In this document: positions 1 through 10,847 of the stretch, in pieces | How positions within the stretch are numbered: position 1 is the first letter of the stretch | Layout: the number at the start of each line of letters is the position of its first letter | Assembly: GCA_964200185.2 (NCBI GenBank) | Contig: CAXNAD020000105.1 | Span: 1-29,580, forward strand | Direction: 5' to 3' | Origin: Choristocarpus tenellus KU-1152 | Taxonomy: Eukaryota > Phaeophyceae | DNA: 29,580 nt | Position numbers and translations under genes: made by a program | The notes under the pieces: model-generated | The model's database searches: none | What the model saw: the letters and a program-made list of their open reading frames with translations, nothing else | Told to the model about the DNA's origin: nothing

Positions 1-21
1 CCCCCCCCCCCCCCCCCCCCC
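1..21. repeat. Poly-C homopolymer
   Basis: Twenty-one consecutive C residues open the window. They are followed at once by AGATACTTTGAG, which resembles the right terminus of the inverted-repeat elements found further on (AGATACTTTGACTC). The tract may be a genuine homopolymer abutting an element end, or an assembly or sequencing artefact at a contig edge; the sequence alone cannot decide. Confidence 0.6.
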
Positions 22-760
22 AGATACTTTGAGCCTCTATTGCTTTCTTTCTGGATTATTTTGTTGCTTTTCATTTTTTCCTCTTCACAAAACTATAAAT
101 GATAGGTTGGGCTAGGTATCATACACCACATACTTTAGGAGGTGCGGGCTCTGTATTCCTGTGGGATCGTAAAATCAAAGATCAACATAAAACTCCTCCA
201 CTTCCACGTTATTGGTAGTATCAATCCTCGGTTGGTACACTTGAGTCGCACCACATCAATTGGGTGGGTTAACCCTACCTTTTTGAGGAAGAAACATGGA
301 TGGCAGGAGTGTGTGAGGCAGATTGAAATTCAAGGAAGGTGATTGTTTTCTTTCCAACACTACAGACTGTTGTAGTTTGCTGGAGAGACTGGAGACTGCT
401 GCAGAGGCTTTGTGAGGACAGTGGTGTGATGGCAGTGCATGCATAGTGTGCGTGATGGTGTACGCCAAGCACTTTGTGGATGATTGGCAATATCACATGA
501 CTTTGCCACAGTTACACCTCCTTGGTACCAGTCAGTGGTGCTGGTGTGTGTTCCACGGTACTTTGAAGTAGTAGTGTAGGAGTGCGTGCCTGTGTATGGC
601 CGGTTTCTGGCTGTTCTTTCATATCTTCTTTTGTTGTGCTCCTGACTTGCATGCAATTGCTGGGTGATTAGTGGATAGAAATCCCTTAGGTGGATCTTGG
701 ACAACTTTTTATTTCTAGGAATTGGATCTCCTTGGTAACTGCTACATGGTGTTCTGATAA
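22..760. other. No gene recognised
   Basis: Apart from the possible element terminus at 22-36, I see no open frame with convincing protein-like composition, no RNA gene and no repeat. The longest open frame (114 codons, minus) has the composition expected of chance translation. Confidence 0.5.
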
Positions 761-1019
761 GAGTGAAAGTATCTTAGAGGGTACTAGTTTTTCCCTGTTT
801 GTCCATTTGGGGCTTGGCTTCCCATGGGGTTTTTTATGACATTTTCCTACTCCTAAATGTTTAGGAGTAGGTAAGATGTATATGATATGAATAGGTGTGT
901 CCCGAACATGGATATTTACACTTCCTAACAAACACGATAGCCAAAATTACATCAAAATTGCGACCTTGGATTTTGACCCCCAAATGGACGCGGCTCTAGC
1001 CTCTAAGATATTTTGGCTC
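761..1019 (+). mobile_element. MITE-like element, copy A
   Basis: A 259-bp non-coding unit bounded by imperfect terminal inverted repeats. The left end reads GTGAAAGTATCTTAGAGGG, and the reverse complement of the right end reads GAGCCAAAATATCTTAGAGG. The inverted similarity extends inward: GTCCATTTGGGG on the left pairs with CCCCCAAATGGAC on the right, giving arms of about 60 bp. In the middle (846-871) is a perfect hairpin with arms CCTACTCCTAAA and TTTAGGAGTAGG. There is no coding capacity, so it would need transposase in trans. I could not identify a clear target-site duplication. Related copies lie at 1934-2726 and 28846-28914. The superfamily is not assigned. Confidence 0.75.
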
Positions 1020-1933
1020 AGAAGGGAGTTTGTACATCTACATGAGATCTGGACCTGCATTGCTGCTGCGAAGGAGTCCTTGAGTTTCCCAGTTTTTTTC
1101 AAAATTGCTCCTTTTGTTTTTTTATTGTCAACCATATTTCTTCCACTTTCTGGTTTATCTGCTCTATGACCTCTGACGATGGGTTCAAGAAGATGGAACT
1201 ATTAATAGTTTGTAACATACTTGGAACGATGTATGAACACAATACTAACAAGGTTGAATGAAACGTACTTTGAGAGTCAGGGACATGACTACATTTTGAT
1301 TATTATTGTATTATAACAGACTTCGCATTACCTATCATTGCTGAATCTTTGACCTTAGTATGCACCATGACTCCTACCCTTGAATCTTCTTCTTGACATA
1401 TCTCAGCATGACTCATTGGAACGAGGTCCAAACTCCTCGATCTCAGTATTTCAGATTTTCAAAGTTCCCTTTTTTGTGGATGGTGATGTTCTGCTCAGGC
1501 AGGGTCGGTTCTCCATTCGTTGCATTGATGTGCCCCACGCTTGAGGTGCAAGGGTTAGGGTAACGAATATTTTCCTCCTAGCTAGCTTGTATAAAACGTT
1601 CCACAAACAATAAGCACTCCAGGTGAGAAATTTGCTGCATAGTTTGTTTTCAACAGGACAGCCTAAGAGAGACCCAGCAAAACAGTCCAACTTGAAGAGC
1701 TCATCACGATACAGTCGGTTCCTTATATGGGCTCCTAGTGCAGATCTTCTGGGTTATGATTTTGTTTCCATTTCAGACGAAGGTGTGAGACCCCCACAGT
1801 TGAAACAAGAACCTTCTGTGATCGAAAACAGAAGGGTATACCAACCTAAACAGAAAACATATGTACAACAGTATGTGCCTGCGCTCGGACTACATATTTT
1901 TTTGTAACAATGAACTGGAAGTGTTTTGTTCAC
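1020..1933. other. No gene recognised
   Basis: Spacer between element copies A and B. It holds one short telomere-like tract (GGGTTAGGGTAA near 1553) and open frames below 95 codons that do not look like protein. Nothing else is supported. Confidence 0.45.
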
Positions 1934-2107
1934 AGTGAAAATATCTTAGAGGGTAGGAATTTTGCCCTGTTTGTCCATTTGGGGCGTGGCTTCCCACAGG
2001 TTCTTTGTGACAATTTACCTACTCCGAAACATTTCAGAGTAGGTAAAATGTGTATGTTGTGAAAAGGTGTGTCTGGAACGAGGATGTTGACACTTACTAT
2101 GACCCCT

Positions 2108-2351
2108 GAGTCAAAGTATCTTAGAGGGTAGAGCCGCATCCGTTTGGGGCCAAAATCTAATGTTGCGATTTTGATAAAATTTTGACTATTGTGTTTGTTA
2201 GGAAGTGTCAATATCCTTGTTCAGTACACACCATCAATAACGTATACAATATATCGACTCCAAAACATTTCGGAGTAGGTCAAATGTCATAAAAAACCTC
2301 GTGGGAAACCAAGCACATAACGGACAAACAGGGCAAAAGATACTTTCACTC
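2108..2351 (-). mobile_element. MITE-like element, copy C, nested in B
   Basis: A 244-bp copy inverted relative to A and B. It starts GAGTCAAAGTATCTTAGAGGG and ends AAGATACTTTCACTC. It carries the same central hairpin (CTCCAAAA / TTTCGGAG) and the CCAAATGGAC-type internal inverted segments in degenerate form. It is preceded by ACTATGACCCCT. A very similar phrase (CTATGACCTATGACCCCT) precedes copy D, so that phrase may belong to the mobile unit or mark tandem insertion. Confidence 0.7.
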
Positions 2352-2370
2352 AACTATGACCTATGACCCC

Positions 2371-2628
2371 TGAGTCAAATTATCTTAGAGGGTAGAGCCG
2401 CGTCTGTTTGGGGCCAAAATCCAATGTTGCGGTTTTGATGTAATTTTGACTGTTGTGTTTGTGAGGAAGTGTCAACATCCTTGTTCCGAACACACCTTTT
2501 CACAACGTACACATTTTTTCTACTCTGAAACATTTCGGATTAGGAAAATGCCATTTAAAAAAAAAGGAAAGCCAAGCCCCAAATGGACAAACAGGGCAAA
2601 ATTCGTACCCTCTAAGACACTTTCATTC
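2371..2628 (-). mobile_element. MITE-like element, copy D, nested in B
   Basis: A 258-bp copy inverted relative to A. It starts GAGTCAAATTATCTTAGAGGG and ends TACCCTCTAAGACACTTTC. The central hairpin is slightly decayed (TACTCTGAAA / TTTCGGATTA). A run of A at about 2556-2564 is private to this copy. It directly abuts the right-hand part of copy B. Confidence 0.7.
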
Positions 2629-2726
2629 ACTTCCTAACAAACATGATACCCAAAACTACATAATAATTTCAACATTGGATTTTGGTCGCCAAACGGACGC
2701 GTCTCTACCCTCCTAGATACTTTGAC

Positions 2727-4330
2727 TCTTGTCCTCAGTCTCTTATCTATAGGCTTTGGTCTCTGACTGTTGTTATTGTTAGAACCTTGAATTTCATGGA
2801 TTGTTCTCACGAAGTGCTTTGTGTAGAGGCTTGAAGTCTCGAAGCGGGAAGTGGTGATCCAGTTCACTGAACCACTGGTGAAATTCAATGCGATGAATCT
2901 TGTAACTTCTCTGTAAATAGGCCGATTGAATACTGCAAGGTATGACCCTATTTGGTGCTTTGGTTCAGAATAGTGGTGCATGCTTTTAGTAGAGGTTTGT
3001 TCCCTTGCTGAAAAAGGTTGGGGATGCATTTACTCTGAATATGGCTCATCTAGTTGTGAGTCGAGGTACACTAGAAGAAGTGTGGATTTGAAGTCTAAAA
3101 GGGGGGCAACAGCTTATAGATAAAAAAGTACTTACACGAGATTCCAGGGTTGTTTGATATACGAGAAAGAGTATAATAGACTCAAGTCTAATTCTTAGTC
3201 AACTCAAGTGTGTCACCTACTGACTGAGATTGTATGTTGAAGAACATCTACCAAGTATAGATCAAACACACTGTAACCATGCAGAGCGCAACAGCAACCT
3301 GTGATCATACACCACGCAGGACAGTATGTATGCGATGCGGATACCTACATACTAAAGAATCACTACCATTCGATGGGCCAGTGTTCTACACCAGTTGATG
3401 GTACTGATAATGACACAATTTATATGCTCCTCTATCCCGTAAGTCTGTATCGTTATGGTTTGTTGTGAATAACTTTTTCATATTGTGAGATTCAGAACAA
3501 ACAAACACTACAAAGCCAACAACTTCGACTTGTACATAGATAACTTCAAAATGAGAAACCATCCTCCTAACACAAATGTTTTTCGGAAGCGGCAAGTTTA
3601 GCTAAAACAGCAAAATTGGCCAAGTGTCTGGAAATGATGGTTAATCAGGCGTAACGTCTCAACAAGACCTCCGACGAAGACGCCATTAACTGTGTTGGAT
3701 TTCTTGCATCAAAATTAACTACTCGTCACTCTCAATCTCTCCTGAGGGCGTTCTGCCCCACTTGATCCCCATTGTCAGAGACGTGTACAATACAGTCACA
3801 ACTTGATGGATTGAGGGATGTTGCACAACAATCAGCACGCACGTGCTAACATCAGGCAAAGTCGTCTGGCTTACCTACTATTTATCATCGTTGTATTGTA
3901 GTGAAACCCTAACCCTAACCATATCTTTTGAGTATCCTTCGTGCACGTATGGCACATTTATGAGGCAAAGATCGATACTTCAGCACACTGCTGGATACAT
4001 GCCTGAGATAGAGTGTAATGGCAGCCTTATGCATTAAGCCTCTGCTAAGGGTCAAGTTCTCCCCCTCCTGTGCCTGATCCCTCTGTCATCTGGTTCTAGG
4101 GTTCATTTTGAAATTGTCAGTTCCGCACTTTCACTTGATAATATATCCATTTCCCACAATGGGCACATCATCAATTGAGTGTTGAGGAGGTAGACCTTGC
4201 GTGTTGCACCCACTACATGTCCAATACATACAACAAACAATAGCCTCATCCCTAACCCTAACTCCCAATGTCTCACAACATCAGAAAGTAGACTCTTGTT
4301 GGCAGTATTGTGTAATTCCCTAAACAGTAT
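2727..4330. other. Intergenic DNA, no confident gene
   Basis: The longest open frame is minus-strand, 3029 down to 2634 (131 codons). Its first part has a fairly protein-like composition, but its last 25 or so codons run into element B/D sequence and I recognise no domain. Telomere-like tracts occur at about 3905-3920 (CCCTAACCCTAACC) and 4251-4262. Minus-strand segments around 4060-4230 look weakly coding and may be the tail of the relic at 4331-4966. Confidence 0.4.
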
Positions 4331-4966
4331 CTAATCAACTTCACCTCTTAGTCCAGTGTGACTATTCTTGTTGTATCCATTATTTTCAAAAAGGAAGTAG
4401 CACGGAGGAAGAATTCTACTTTTGATGTACACATCCAACCTAGATGGACCAAGTTTGTGCACTGCATTTTCACAACATTGCCTTGACCACACACCCTCAT
4501 CGATCTTCATTGCACTAGATGGTGACATGTACACAGTGTCAGTCATGCAAACCAGTGTGATATGAATTCTTGACGCATCCAAACAGGCAACATACTGGCC
4601 TGAATGTCATGTGATCTCTGACGGCAAGTACCACTCTGGACTGATCTTAGTCAATATATTCACATCCACTCACTGTGCCAGAACATATGATATCATCTTC
4701 TTGATGCACACACTTCCAACAATAAGGTCTACCCCCCTGCCACAACCATACAACGGTGTACCAGAAGCAAAGAGGTTCCACTTTAAACCTCCCAAATGTG
4801 GCTAGTCCTAATATATCTTTTGAAGTCTGAAGCTACAGGCAAGGCTCTTGGTACGTTGTATGTATTTGTTGCCTATCAAACATAATAGCATATCATCCGG
4901 TCCCTTCACTGTGATTGGGAAGGTCTTACGCCTTACTGGGAACTCACTCCATGAGTCCCAGGAATT
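4331..4966 (-). pseudogene. Decayed reverse-strand coding relic, family unknown
   Basis: Reading the minus strand from about 4966 gives one nearly continuous frame of about 210 codons ending at a stop at 4331. Its composition is convincingly protein-like, for example FPVRRKTFPITVKGPDD, then HLGGLKWNLFASGTPLYGCG, then LPSEIT-stop-HSGQYVACLDASR, then VYMSPSSAMKIDEGVWSR. At least four in-frame stops interrupt it, and no good splice sites remove them all. I do not recognise the family. A retroelement or transposase remnant is possible because the neighbourhood is repeat-rich, but no catalytic motif was seen. A telomere-like tract (GGGTTAGGGTTAG, about 5001-5014) lies just upstream. An alternative is a spliced host gene whose short introns I failed to place. 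Confidence 0.4.
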
Positions 4967-5266
4967 TTACGGAGAGATTAGGAGCTATTTGAAATATGCT
5001 AGGGTTAGGGTTAGTCACCCCGCATAGCAAAGACTTGAAGGTTCATGATATCTACATGTAGAACACACAAATAAGTTTGGAGTCAAATCAATGTAACGAT
5101 GAGCCTTCAATTCTTAACTCTGCTGAGAGTGAAAATACAGTATACATGTATGCGCTCTAAAAATGAAAAATACCAACATACCCTCCACTTGGCATAGACT
5201 ATGCATTCTTGTCTCAAAGCATGTAACTATACCTTTATGTGTCCAACACCCTGAAACAAACACACA

Positions 5267-7730
5267 TTACATCTTGGCTTTCATCACGACACTGTTTTCC
5301 TTGAAGAGGAACTTAGGCAACGCAGCCATTTTCGCAGGCAGTATTGCCTTGGCCTTGTCCTGAGTCTCAGGTGGCACCAGGGTAATGTAGAAGTCCAACA
5401 ACTTGAGCACAGAATCATAGAAACCATAGGCCTGACAAAAGAAGCAGAGATAGGTATTAACTGTTAAGCTAGCTTATACGTCCAGCTGCTAGGATTATTC
5501 TTCTCGACAAACTTGTTTAAATGGAAAGGACTGTTGCCATATTGGGCAGAATGGTCTAATGTCTCCTCTGTTCTATGGAAAACATGTCAAACAAACATGC
5601 GAAAGCCTCGAGGACACCAAGAGTATTGGAAGCTGGCCATATTTAATAAGCAATAATCAACTGTGTTAGACCTCATACATCACCTTTGTGATCTTAGACA
5701 TGGTTGTTCATGTGCTAGACAATGTTGAGATGCAATATTGTCTAGCACAGAGCACCATGAGATGCCTTAGGTGGGTTCTATAAGCGCTTCATTGACCTAC
5801 ATGATGCCACAGAGCAAGACACATAGAGCTTTTGAAAATGGTACAGAAAGAAAACCTCATACCAAATGCTACCATACATTTCACAAAATAATCCGAGCAA
5901 CATTGCCCTGCAAATCCTCCTAGGCGATCAATGACATAAACATGCACTTCAGCATCAATTTCTCCATAGTGCTACAATAATTCCTGGAATTTCCAGACTT
6001 TTCATCTGTTTTACACGGAACTGATATGGTGAGTTTCGTACCGATGAATGAGCATCTCATACATGAACCACATTCAAAAATCAAGGGGAGAGTGATGTAT
6101 TCAAGTGCTCAATCATGGACTATGTGGAGGAACTGTATGCGAACAAGTGAGGGCCCTCAAATTTGAATTATATATGTGTTCACAATACATACATAAAGGG
6201 GAAAAGCTACAATATTTGTGAGTGGAACATACCAAGACAAAGTATACTGATAATACAAAAAAAAAAATCAATATTTATATATTAATGAGTGTTGATCAGC
6301 TAACCTGCTTAAGGTACTTCTCAGCCCCTGGGGGGAGCACTCCATCAGCATCACCAGGAATGAAAATGATGGTGTACACAGAAGAGTCAAAGTTTGTGAA
6401 GAGCGCATCAACCTCCTGAGCCATGTCCACAGCTTTCTCCATCTGGATTGATAGATCACAGTGAAAAATGAGTAATATTGAGCAAGAGTTTATGAGACAA
6501 ATGAGGTCAGGTGAATTGAGAATAGAGGCGAGGTAATGTGCGACACATGCATGCAAACCACTACAGAGTCAATAATTTGTTCAGGTGATCGATTTCCACT
6601 CAGAGAAAAAACAAAATTAAGAAGAAAATCTAAAAACGTCCTTACTCAGGGGCTCGGGCAACCTTTACTAGGGCAATAGTATCGTGCATGGCACAAGGAA
6701 AGTAGGTATCCTTTCCAGCACCCCAGAGCAGATTGAGAAATAGTGTGATGATGTGTGTTCAAAGGTAAGCGTGCCCTTACAATTCAGAAGCATATCTCCA
6801 TCATTGGCATATGTCCTATTGCTACTTACCAAGTCAGGGTCATCCACAACATCGCTCGCAGTCACGATGAACGTGTCAATGGTCTTCTTCAGGTTGAGGA
6901 AGCGTGTGATGTAGTTTGTGTTGGTCCTTGCAGCATCGAATTGCTGTGCCTTGAGGTACTGGAGGGTGGGTATGAAGATTTCCTGCTCCCAGTCATAGCA
7001 CAAAAGTCACACAATCGCTAAAACAAAATCGTTTATCCTGCAAGCGCTTGTGTGACTCCATTGTGCATCTATGACCCATAGACCAAGGAACAGAATATAG
7101 ACTGGGACTGTCAACTCATCACCCATACACTAGAGGAGCGGTGGACTAGAAAAAATACTCATCCAATCGAGATTGGAGGGCATGCAGCAGGTGCTTTTAA
7201 CTATTCCAGGAACTTCAACAGGCATGGCAACATGTTTCTTTGTCGTATACAGCAGTAAGTCTGTGCAAAACTCAACGTGAAGGCACTCCCACAGAGGCAG
7301 CCTGGCACACACCTTAAAAAGCATAATCTGGGCATCCAATTCTACAAGATCTGGTGGAGCCGCCGATGCTGTATCCGTGTCCACCACTGTCGCCAAACTC
7401 AGGCCCATTCCCCCTAATAGCAACTGTGCAAACGCTCGACGCGTGGTGGGACCTGGTGAACGTGAAAATAGATATAGGCAGAAGCTTTTACGACTTATTA
7501 CAGATCCAATGGGGAATACCTGGCAGTTCGACGTCAACAAAAATCTCACCGGGCTCGTTTGACATTGTCATTACTGTTGCAGGGTGACATGATGAACTCC
7601 TAAGGGAACCAGACACGCTTACTCCGTGGCAGCGATGAAGCAGGCTAGAAGATACGCGAGGGGCTAGGTAGAATGAATCCCCCTTCACTACTAAGGCAAG
7701 AAGAGGCGCAAGGGCCGTTGGGAAACGCAT
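5267..7730 (-). CDS. Plastid-targeted thylakoid-lumen protein, PsbQ/Psb31-like candidate
   Basis: Five exons (7730-7550, 7452-7313, 6982-6830, 6442-6305, 5431-5267) join in phase to 258 codons plus a TAA stop. The introns (97, 330, 387 and 873 bp) all have GT-AG ends; two donors are GTGAGA and GTAAGT. Residues 1-19 form a signal peptide, with cleavage predicted before Phe20 (GDS|FYLAPR), the Phe-at-+1 rule of red-lineage complex plastids. A Ser/Arg-rich transit peptide follows to about residue 60. Residues 63-91 form a twin-arginine lumen-transfer domain (TTRRAFAQLLLGGMG, then TASA|APP). The mature part is about 167 residues and looks mostly helical (EIFIPTLQYLKAQQFDAAR; FLNLKKTIDTFI; EKAVDMAQEVDALF; YGFYDSVLKLLDFYI). 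This layout fits a PsbQ- or Psb31-type extrinsic photosystem II subunit, or another small lumen protein. The targeting is well supported; the exact family is not. The third acceptor (6982) has a weak pyrimidine tract. Confidence 0.8.
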
Positions 7731-7869
7731 AGTCCTGTGTGTATGTTGTCGTAGTTGGAACCTCCTCGCTTATTCAGAACTGGATTTGCACACCTTTTTC
7801 AGGCGCTGCATAATTTGTTTTTAGTATTTGACATAGGACAAGCGATGGGTTGTTTGACACCTTGGGGTG
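7731..7869. promoter_or_regulatory. Divergent promoter region, 139 bp
   Basis: The start codon of the minus-strand lumen-protein gene (7730) and the ATG of the plus-strand UVRAG-like gene (7870) are separated by only 139 bp, so promoters and 5' untranslated regions of both genes should overlap here unless an untranslated first exon lies elsewhere. I see no clear TATA box. In the UVRAG frame a TGA at 7855 lies just upstream of 7870, so the coding region cannot extend further without an additional exon. Confidence 0.5.
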
Positions 7870-10809
7870 ATGAAAAGCTACCAGGACGGCCGTATATCTT
7901 TACCTACACCACCACATGTTCCTGCTATACCCAATGTCAAGGACTTTATCTCGTCTCTTAGGTCTGTTTCGGTGCGAAATATCTCTTCCAAGTGGGGGCA
8001 TGGTCAAGGTCGAGACACTCCCCGTGACACCGGAAGTGGAGATCATCGATTAGATAGATCTCGGTGGGTGGGGTATGAGAGGAGTATATATAGTGGTGGT
8101 TCTACGGCTTCTACGCCGAACAAGCAGACTGGAGAAGAAACTAATGGGGGAGGAGGGGTAATGGACGAAATCCCAATCACAAAATTCGGACCCAATGTAA
8201 CACCAGCTTTGGGACCTCTACCCAACCTCCGATGTCGCCTCTGCTTGAATTTGCAAGGTAATATACCTGAAAGCATTATCGTATGTGGTTGAAGCCCTTG
8301 CGATTGTTGATGTGCGGTTGTCGTTGTTTGCAGGTAAAAGAAGCTTGTGCTCATTCTAGTGCTTGTCCACTCTGTACGACTGAACAGGTCCTGATCCGCG
8401 CCCCTTTATCAACCTCAGGGCAGAGAAAAGAAAGCGAAGGATCTGTAATTTACAGTAGCCACGCGTGCCCTTCAACTGTAAACCCAACTTGGATGATCCC
8501 TGAGACAGCATGGCTCCAGACACCACCAGATATAGACATGGAAAATACCACCTGTAAGTCTTCCATGTTACCCTCATGCCCTACCACTTACCCGTCCCTT
8601 TGTTGTTCGTTTGTGACTCAAGTTTCAAATACACGCACTTCCGATACACCACAATATGAATACAGCGCCCCCGAGTTCTTCTGTCAATTGATATGAAGGC
8701 TTATCGCTATGAGACAATTTGTATTGGTGCTGGAATATGTTGATCACTCCCAACATACACATGTCAGAATTGTACTTTTTTCTCCCTATGATTTATTCTA
8801 CCTGTCGTTTACTGTAATTAATAAAAATACGCCATTATGGGTCGGGATTGCTGTGGTGTACTTCAAACCCGGGGTCATGGCCCACAATGACCTTAAACAA
8901 GAGTGGGACCATTGCCTGATTGTACATTTTTCTGAATGGTCCACTCCCTGACTGCAAGTATTTTGTACAGTCGGGTTCATGGACTAGGCAGGTGAATATC
9001 TCTACTCGGGATAGGGGTGATGGAATGCTTTTTCTTTCCTCACCACAGTAAGAATGTAGTTGGTGTATAGTTGTTGATGGTTCTACTTTGTTTTGTGTGT
9101 AGTCATGCTCTCTCTACTATGTGCTGTTTTGATACAAACCTTCTTTTTCCCATAGTTTTTTCTCTGCTGGTAGAGTTTTTTTTTTGTGAACATGTCAATT
9201 AATAGTTCAAGGCATATTTGTACAAGTTTTTGCCAGTTTTTGTATCTTGACCCGCCTCAACCCTATCCTGACCAGCTGGGGCAATATATCATGAGCCGTT
9301 ATTACCTGCAAATTGCACACATATTTTAAACCGAGTGGTGGTACTCTGTCAGCATGTCCTTGGAATTTTTTTGGTTTGGAATCTGTACTAGAGTGGAAGG
9401 TGTAATCTTGTTATTTATAGGTACCATTCCTAGTGTGTTCTTCACCCCCCTCACGAAATGGGTGAGATCTTGTGACATGAGAAAGTGACACTCTTCAATT
9501 GGTGTGGAAGTGTGGTACAGATATCATAAAGATATGAATTTATAAAATGCGATTCAGTGCTCTCAGTTTCCCACAAGTGTTTCATACTTTTCAGACAGAA
9601 TGGTGAAGGGGTGATGTTCCTGTATTTTTTAGTGATTTGGAAATAATAGTGTAGCTAGACCTATAATGCCGATGCTGGTGTTGACCACTTTCCCAATACA
9701 ACCACCTTGTTAACAGCCATTGAACAGACAAGAGCGGCCTACTAACCCTAGCCCTAACCCTAACCCTGACAGAAACACCTATTGTTACTTTTTGTTACTT
9801 TTTCCGATTTAGGGGTGACAGTACAAGTTTCAGCTGTCGGTAGCACAGGATCTGACAGCTCCAGGGGAGAGAGAGCCGGTGCACCCAGTTCCAGAGGCAT
9901 TTCTGAGGGAGTGTGGAAATTTAGGGAGCAGGATATGGGGCACCTGTGGGACTTAGAAGTTGGGGGAGAACCTGTGTGCGGTTTTTCATTTGATGTTCGA
10001 CATCTTGTGGCATTGTCCTCTGGGATGACCGCTTTGCATCTGCCGCCTCTGCCCCCGGACTGCCTTTTTGTTGACATGGGTGACCGCGGGCTCTTTGCAC
10101 TAGGTATGTTGGTTTGGTCTTGATGAGATTTTCCTTTAGGGTTAGAGTTACTTGTTGTTGTTACTCGTGGTGTTAGGGTTAGGGTTAGGGTTAGAATTGT
10201 TACTAGCAGTATAGGCAGGTTTGTTAGAATTGTTACTAGTATAGGCAGATTTGATCTCGCACTGCTAGTCCTTGCTACATGGGTCAGCGGCCATGATGGG
10301 TAGCTATAGGTGTGTTGGGAATAAATCAGTCAGGGGTTGCACGCCTTGAGTGTATTTGCGATGAGAGTTTTATTATCCTGGAAATAGGCTATGGACGTTT
10401 TCTGGCCAGCGCTCTCATTTGAAAATTTTCTTTCTCCTACGCAATGTTGAGGTAAACCTTTGTACCCTAACCCTAACCCTAGGAAAGTTGGAGCTCATGC
10501 TTAACCCTGTGTTGAAGGCACCTGCCTATCAGGGGCTTCCTATTGAACTGTTTCCAATAACAGATTCATGTTTCTGGGTTAACGTAACCCTATCCCTGAT
10601 TTTTTTTGTGGTAGCCTCTGTTCTGCCGTCTTTGATATTTTTGAACTCGTCCTTCCAAATTCACTCAGTTTAACCAATGCCAATTTTCTTGTCTTTCTGA
10701 GTATTGTTGTTATTGGCTTCATTACTATGAATAATTGTAAGAGCACATTGAGGGACAGATATGTTTGCTGCGGGGTAAAACCATATATCATAGTTGTATA
10801 ATCATGTAG

Positions 10810-10847
<38 letters not shown>

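Larger units (their letters stand above)
1934..2726 (+). mobile_element. MITE-like element, copy B, split by nested copies
   Basis: Copy B has the orientation of copy A. Its left part is 1934-2093, beginning CAGTGAAAATATCTTAGAGGG and running to GTTGACACTT. Its right part resumes at about 2629 with ACTTCCTAACAAACATGATAC and ends with TAGATACTTTGACTC near 2726. The two parts align to one continuous copy of A. The roughly 535 bp between them are two further copies in the opposite orientation. The bases CACTT are present on both sides of the break, a possible short target-site duplication. Its internal hairpin is at 2018-2043. Confidence 0.7.

Noticed and set aside
142-1169. Several open frames of 60-114 codons on both strands
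   Set aside because: Composition looks like chance translation and none has a recognisable motif; some fall within the MITE-like copy A.
8258-8333. Alternative UVRAG intron 1 donor at 8258 (AG|GTAATA)
   Set aside because: It puts exon 2 into a frame with a stop after a few codons; the GTATGT donor at 8281 keeps phase.
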